DNA of 42,444 nucleotides from a virus, in the IMG/VR virus record IMGVR_UViG_3300042691_017706, positions 1 to 42,444 of that record. One strand, given 5' to 3'. The translations under genes and the position numbers were made by a program. This document shows, one piece after another, positions 39,946-42,444 of the stretch (the first letter of the stretch is position 1; each line of letters opens with the position of its first letter). Under the pieces are notes generated by a model. That model did not search any database. It had not been told where the DNA came from and was given only the letters and a program-made list of their open reading frames with translations.

Positions 39946-41406
39946 TCAGTACGAGGTCAGGATATCGAGAGGTTCCGCAGCAACTTCACCGCTGTTCGCG
40001 ACAAAGTGAGCAGGGAACGTTCCGACACTACCGCCGTAGTATGCGGGAAGTTCCGGGGTGTCGTCATCAGCGTCACCTGCAGGAGCAGGAGCAGCTTTCG
40101 CTCGCATGTTGGCAACCAGCTTCGCTGTCTTTGACAGGAAGTCAGGGTCCATTGCGGTCAGCTCTTCTTTGGTGTAAAGATCGCTGCCGTCCTTCAGGAT
40201 CTCTTCAATGTCGCGTGCGATCTGCTGATTCAGAACCGCCACACCACGGGAAATCACCTGACGGAACTGTGGGGGTGCTGTTCCCATGAACTGTTCCCAC
40301 GTCATTGCCGCTGGTGCTGGAATCGGATCGGCCTTTTCGTTCGCTACGATCTTCGCAGGGGCGATCTTCGCGACGAGCTTGCCGAGCTTTTCTTCCGTCA
40401 TTCCTTCGAGCAATTCCTTGTCGGAATCCTCAAAACCACCATTCGCGATCAGAGCGGTGATCATTTCAGTCTTCTTCACGTTCGTTTCTCCATCTGAGGG
40501 TTCGGGTAACTGATTAACAACAAGTTTCCCGTCGACTGTTTTATATTCGGTCACCCGAACGACTTCGACAGGTTTCGGACTATCCTTGATAGTGACTGAA
40601 TTATCAGCCACCGAAAAACTGATCTTCCACAGACGACTATCGATTTCAGCGATGAAGTAATCCTGATAAACGTCAGCTATCCATGGGTATGATTCCGATC
40701 CATTCAGAATCAGCATCACACGAAGATGTTTCCGAAGTGCGTCCCGCAAGTCTTCGTGTGATAATTGATTTGCAATCATTGAATCAAGACGAATCTTGAC
40801 ATTTTTCTGCAATTCGGGGTCCGGTGGGGTTCCGTCCTGCATTACCAGCAGTCCCGCCCCGTCCTTCAAGCTGCAGGCACCTTTCTGGTCAGGCAGCAGA
40901 GCAAAGTGATCCGGACGATGATTCAAAGACCGTCCGACGTATGCCGTTCCACCCCACGTCCCTTCTTCTTCCAGAATGTCACTGAACATCCCGGTTGAGA
41001 CGTTCATTGGCTTTCCGTTAAGAATAAACGAAGTAATCCGCTTGTCAACCTCATCGGCTTTTGCTTCGTCGATCCATGCTTCAGCGACGAGACGCTTCTG
41101 ATCGTCGAGATGGGCATTCAGAATGAAACCCACGCGAGACGACTGCAATACCGATGGATCAGACGCAGAGATGAAGTTACCTTCATCGTCCTGTGGGTGG
41201 TATACAACGATTGGTTTATTGTTCCAACTCGGTGCCTGATCGCCGTAATCGTCCGGGTTGTAGTAGAGCGGACCTTCGTTCGCTACGAAAACCCCTTCGA
41301 CAAGCATAACTGTGGGAACAACCAGATAAGATCTCCCATCAAGGATCTCTTTCCGGTGCATCGCCTGTGCCGTATTGGCTTTCAGGATCAGAAGTCGTTT
41401 ACTCAT
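39946..41406 (-). CDS. Prohead protease with scaffold-like C-terminus (DUF2213-like)
   Basis: A 486-residue protein. Residues 20-180 carry the phage prohead protease domain: GRSYLVVPTVMLVEGVFVANEGPLYY, the catalytic His in NKPIVVYHPQ and the likely catalytic Ser in MNVSTGMFSD. The C-terminal 200 residues are helical and charged (AMTWEQFMGTAPPQFRQVISRGVAVLNQQIARDIEEILKDG ... LPAYYGGSVGT), as in a protease-scaffold fusion. It would process the capsid during maturation. ATG overlaps the previous stop (ATGA). Confidence 0.88.
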   Translation of the reverse strand: MSKRLLILKANTAQAMHRKEILDGRSYLVVPTVMLVEGVFVANEGPLYYNPDDYGDQAPSWNNKPIVVYHPQDDEGNFISASDPSVLQSSRVGFILNAHLDDQKRLVAEAWIDEAKADEVDKRITSFILNGKPMNVSTGMFSDILEEEGTWGGTAYVGRSLNHRPDHFALLPDQKGACSLKDGAGLLVMQDGTPPDPELQKNVKIRLDSMIANQLSHEDLRDALRKHLRVMLILNGSESYPWIADVYQDYFIAEIDSRLWKISFSVADNSVTIKDSPKPVEVVRVTEYKTVDGKLVVNQLPEPSDGETNVKKTEMITALIANGGFEDSDKELLEGMTEEKLGKLVAKIAPAKIVANEKADPIPAPAAMTWEQFMGTAPPQFRQVISRGVAVLNQQIARDIEEILKDGSDLYTKEELTAMDPDFLSKTAKLVANMRAKAAPAPAGDADDDTPELPAYYGGSVGTFPAHFVANSGEVAAEPLDILTSY

Positions 41407-41818
41407 CTTTCAACCAATCTGCATCTTGAGGGGCGAACTTTTGTAATAGGGTGCTGTCAGTGTCGTCGACATTGTTCACTTTTGGTCGATCCTTCAGAGC
41501 AGAAGCGACCATATATGCAGCACCGATTCCACTACTTCCCAGCATCGCCGCTGCTGCAAGTCCGGCGAGTGGTTTCAACAACGACTGAGGTTTTTCCGGG
41601 GGTGGGTAATGATGATGTGTTTCAGGACTGTTGATTTTCATGTCATCTTCCACTACATCATTTCCCTTTTCGCTGGGGGCTTGCCGCCCGTTTAGTCGTC
41701 GTGCATCCTTCCAATTCTGATGTGCAATATTACCCGATCGTATTATCGACCGGAGGGACACCCAATTCATCACTTGCCCCGGTGTCGCTGGGGGCGTCAT
41801 CGTTTCCTCTGTAGGCAT
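41399..41818 (-). CDS. Small protein with one membrane-like helix near the protease
   Basis: A 139-residue protein. A hydrophobic segment (LLKPLAGLAAAAMLGSSGIGAAYMVASAL, about residues 80-108) suits a single transmembrane or ejection-type helix, preceded by a His/Pro-rich stretch ETHHHYPPPEKP. An internal start at MKINSPETHHH is possible. It is not obviously a holin because it lies within the head region and lacks a paired endolysin. It could be a virion core or ejection protein. Confidence 0.65.
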   Translation of the reverse strand: MPTEETMTPPATPGQVMNWVSLRSIIRSGNIAHQNWKDARRLNGRQAPSEKGNDVVEDDMKINSPETHHHYPPPEKPQSLLKPLAGLAAAAMLGSSGIGAAYMVASALKDRPKVNNVDDTDSTLLQKFAPQDADWLKDE

Positions 41819-41960
41819 TCATGTAATCCTCTATGCTGGTGGCGAGGATATATTTCTCCGGGAGTAACGGAACCCCGTTCAGTATATCAGAAAGCAGCGA
41901 TTCCTGTATTGCAAGGAATCGCTGCTCAAGTAACAACGGTGAATCAGTGCTGGTGGTCAT
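41730..41960 (-). CDS. Small protein of unknown function, overlapping its neighbour
   Basis: A 76-residue frame (LLLEQRFLAIQESLLSDILNGVPLLPEKYILATSIEDYM, a helical pattern) overlapping the next gene by 89 nt. The large overlap lowers confidence, but the reading frame is clean, helical and fills the space between two other genes. Confidence 0.55.
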   Translation of the reverse strand: MTTSTDSPLLLEQRFLAIQESLLSDILNGVPLLPEKYILATSIEDYMNAYRGNDDAPSDTGASDELGVPPVDNTIG

Positions 41961-41967
41961 TGATTCA

Positions 41968-42339
41968 TCACTTTACGGCGGCAGGAACAGTCACGGCAGA
42001 AGCATCAAGTCGGCTTTTGGCGAGTGCGTCGCGGTCAAGCTGACCAGCGGCCTTCGCTCCAACCAACTGCTGCTGAAGCATGAACTGCATCTGCGCCTGA
42101 TCGTTGATGAAACCAGCGGTCGAGTTGTGACGCTGTGCCTGTTCGTTCAGACGAGCGTGAAAATTCGTGAAGTTCTGTTCCATCTGTTTCGCAATCACTG
42201 GATCAATCTCTCCGGCCATTGTTGGCTCTCCTTCATTCAAAACTGGTTTTGGTGGTCCGCAAACGTAACAGGGGTTTGCTCCAATTCGCGTATCTACTAT
42301 AAACACTCCCGATTCCCAGTCAACCCCATCAGTTTCCAT
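41968..42339 (-). CDS. Small helical protein of unknown function
   Basis: A 123-residue frame. The second part from MAGEIDPVIAKQMEQNFTNFHARLNEQAQRHN is strongly helical; GGAGAG lies 9 nt before the ATG at 42219, so that is the better start (83 residues). The longer frame from 42339 adds a CYVCG pair and has AGGAAGG upstream. It lies in the head-gene region. Confidence 0.6.
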   Translation of the reverse strand: METDGVDWESGVFIVDTRIGANPCYVCGPPKPVLNEGEPTMAGEIDPVIAKQMEQNFTNFHARLNEQAQRHNSTAGFINDQAQMQFMLQQQLVGAKAAGQLDRDALAKSRLDASAVTVPAAVK

Positions 42340-42444
42340 CGGGATGCAAGTCCTTCCTGATGGTAATCATGGGTATGGGTTTATCGAGATCATACACGTT
42401 AGTTTCTCCCTTCTTGATAGTACCGTCCGGGAGCATTTCGCCTT
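42329..42444 (-). CDS. 3' end of a gene entering from the right edge (partial)
   Basis: Only the last 38 codons are visible, with the frame open at the window edge and TGA at 42329-42331. The readable end contains GEMLPDGTIKKGETNVYDLDKP then IPMITIRKD. The strand-and-loop pattern looks like a folded C-terminus, but the gene cannot be identified. It overlaps the frame starting at 42339. Confidence 0.6.
   Translation of the reverse strand, partial: GEMLPDGTIKKGETNVYDLDKPIPMITIRKDLHPDGN

Noticed and set aside
38627-40134. Two long plus-strand ORFs (240 and 284 residues)
   Set aside because: They run antisense to capsid, decoration and protease genes in a block where every supported gene is on the minus strand.
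41399-41818. Holin reading for the protein with a hydrophobic helix
   Set aside because: There is a single helix, no endolysin nearby, and it overlaps the prohead protease start, so a virion-related role fits better.
1-42444. tRNA genes, CRISPR arrays, integrase/attachment site, IS elements
   Set aside because: No cloverleaf-like sequence, regularly spaced repeats, recombinase or transposase motifs were seen in reading both strands. A computed search was not possible.

Overview
The window is part of a tailed double-stranded DNA bacteriophage genome (Caudoviricetes), most likely a long-tailed siphovirus. It contains an HK97-fold capsid of the encapsulin-like type, a DUF2213-like prohead protease, head-tail connector genes, a tail tube protein, frameshifted tail assembly chaperones and an 816-residue tape measure protein. 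No sheath, contractile baseplate, integrase, tRNA, CRISPR array, IS element or rRNA was seen. AGGAG-type ribosome binding sites and stop/start overlaps (ATGA, TAATG) indicate a bacterial host, but nothing in the sequence identifies that host. Base composition looks close to balanced (not computed).

The genome is laid out as two opposed blocks. Positions 1-21837 are all on the plus strand and hold DNA modification, replication, recombination and nucleotide metabolism genes. Positions 21834-42444 are all on the minus strand and hold, read from right to left, capsid, connector, tail, distal tail or appendage genes, and then a glycan-type modification cassette. The blocks converge with stop codons overlapping by two bases and no visible terminator.

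Plus-strand block. (a) 573-5960 is a 7-deazaguanine cluster: QueD, QueE, FolE, a divergent QueD-like (T-fold) protein with a C-terminal extension, a GT-B glycosyltransferase and a DpdA-type transglycosylase. Together these should make a 7-deazaguanine base and place it in phage DNA. QueC is not in the window, so the final base is unknown. An HNH/AP2 endonuclease follows, and its C-terminal tail looks like the N-terminal strands missing from the DpdA-like protein. (b) 6657-16482 is a replication and recombination module: sliding clamp, MazG, a UDG-like/3'-5' exonuclease fusion, a separate family A polymerase domain, clamp loader, gp32-like SSB with an acidic tail, RecA/UvsX-like recombinase, 5'-3' exonuclease and a PD-(D/E)XK nuclease. 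(c) 16463-17968 holds small genes, mostly of unknown function. (d) 18069-21837 holds ThyX, a DUF3310 protein and an SbcCD-like complex whose ATPase is split into two polypeptides flanking the SbcD gene.

Minus-strand block. From the right edge: short unknown genes, protease/scaffold, decoration protein, major capsid protein, connectors, tail terminator, tail tube, chaperones with a clear -1 slippery site, tape measure, several distal tail or appendage proteins including a large unrecognised 755-residue protein, and finally a Stealth-like transferase, a radical SAM protein, a methyltransferase and two GT-A-like glycosyltransferases.

For regulation, a near-identical 21-bp motif ending in CGACTATA occurs three times, each 28-60 nt upstream of a start codon, and is a strong phage promoter candidate. 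Intrinsic terminators repeatedly sit just before start codons, including directly after the capsid and tail tube genes, which suggests attenuation that sets protein ratios.
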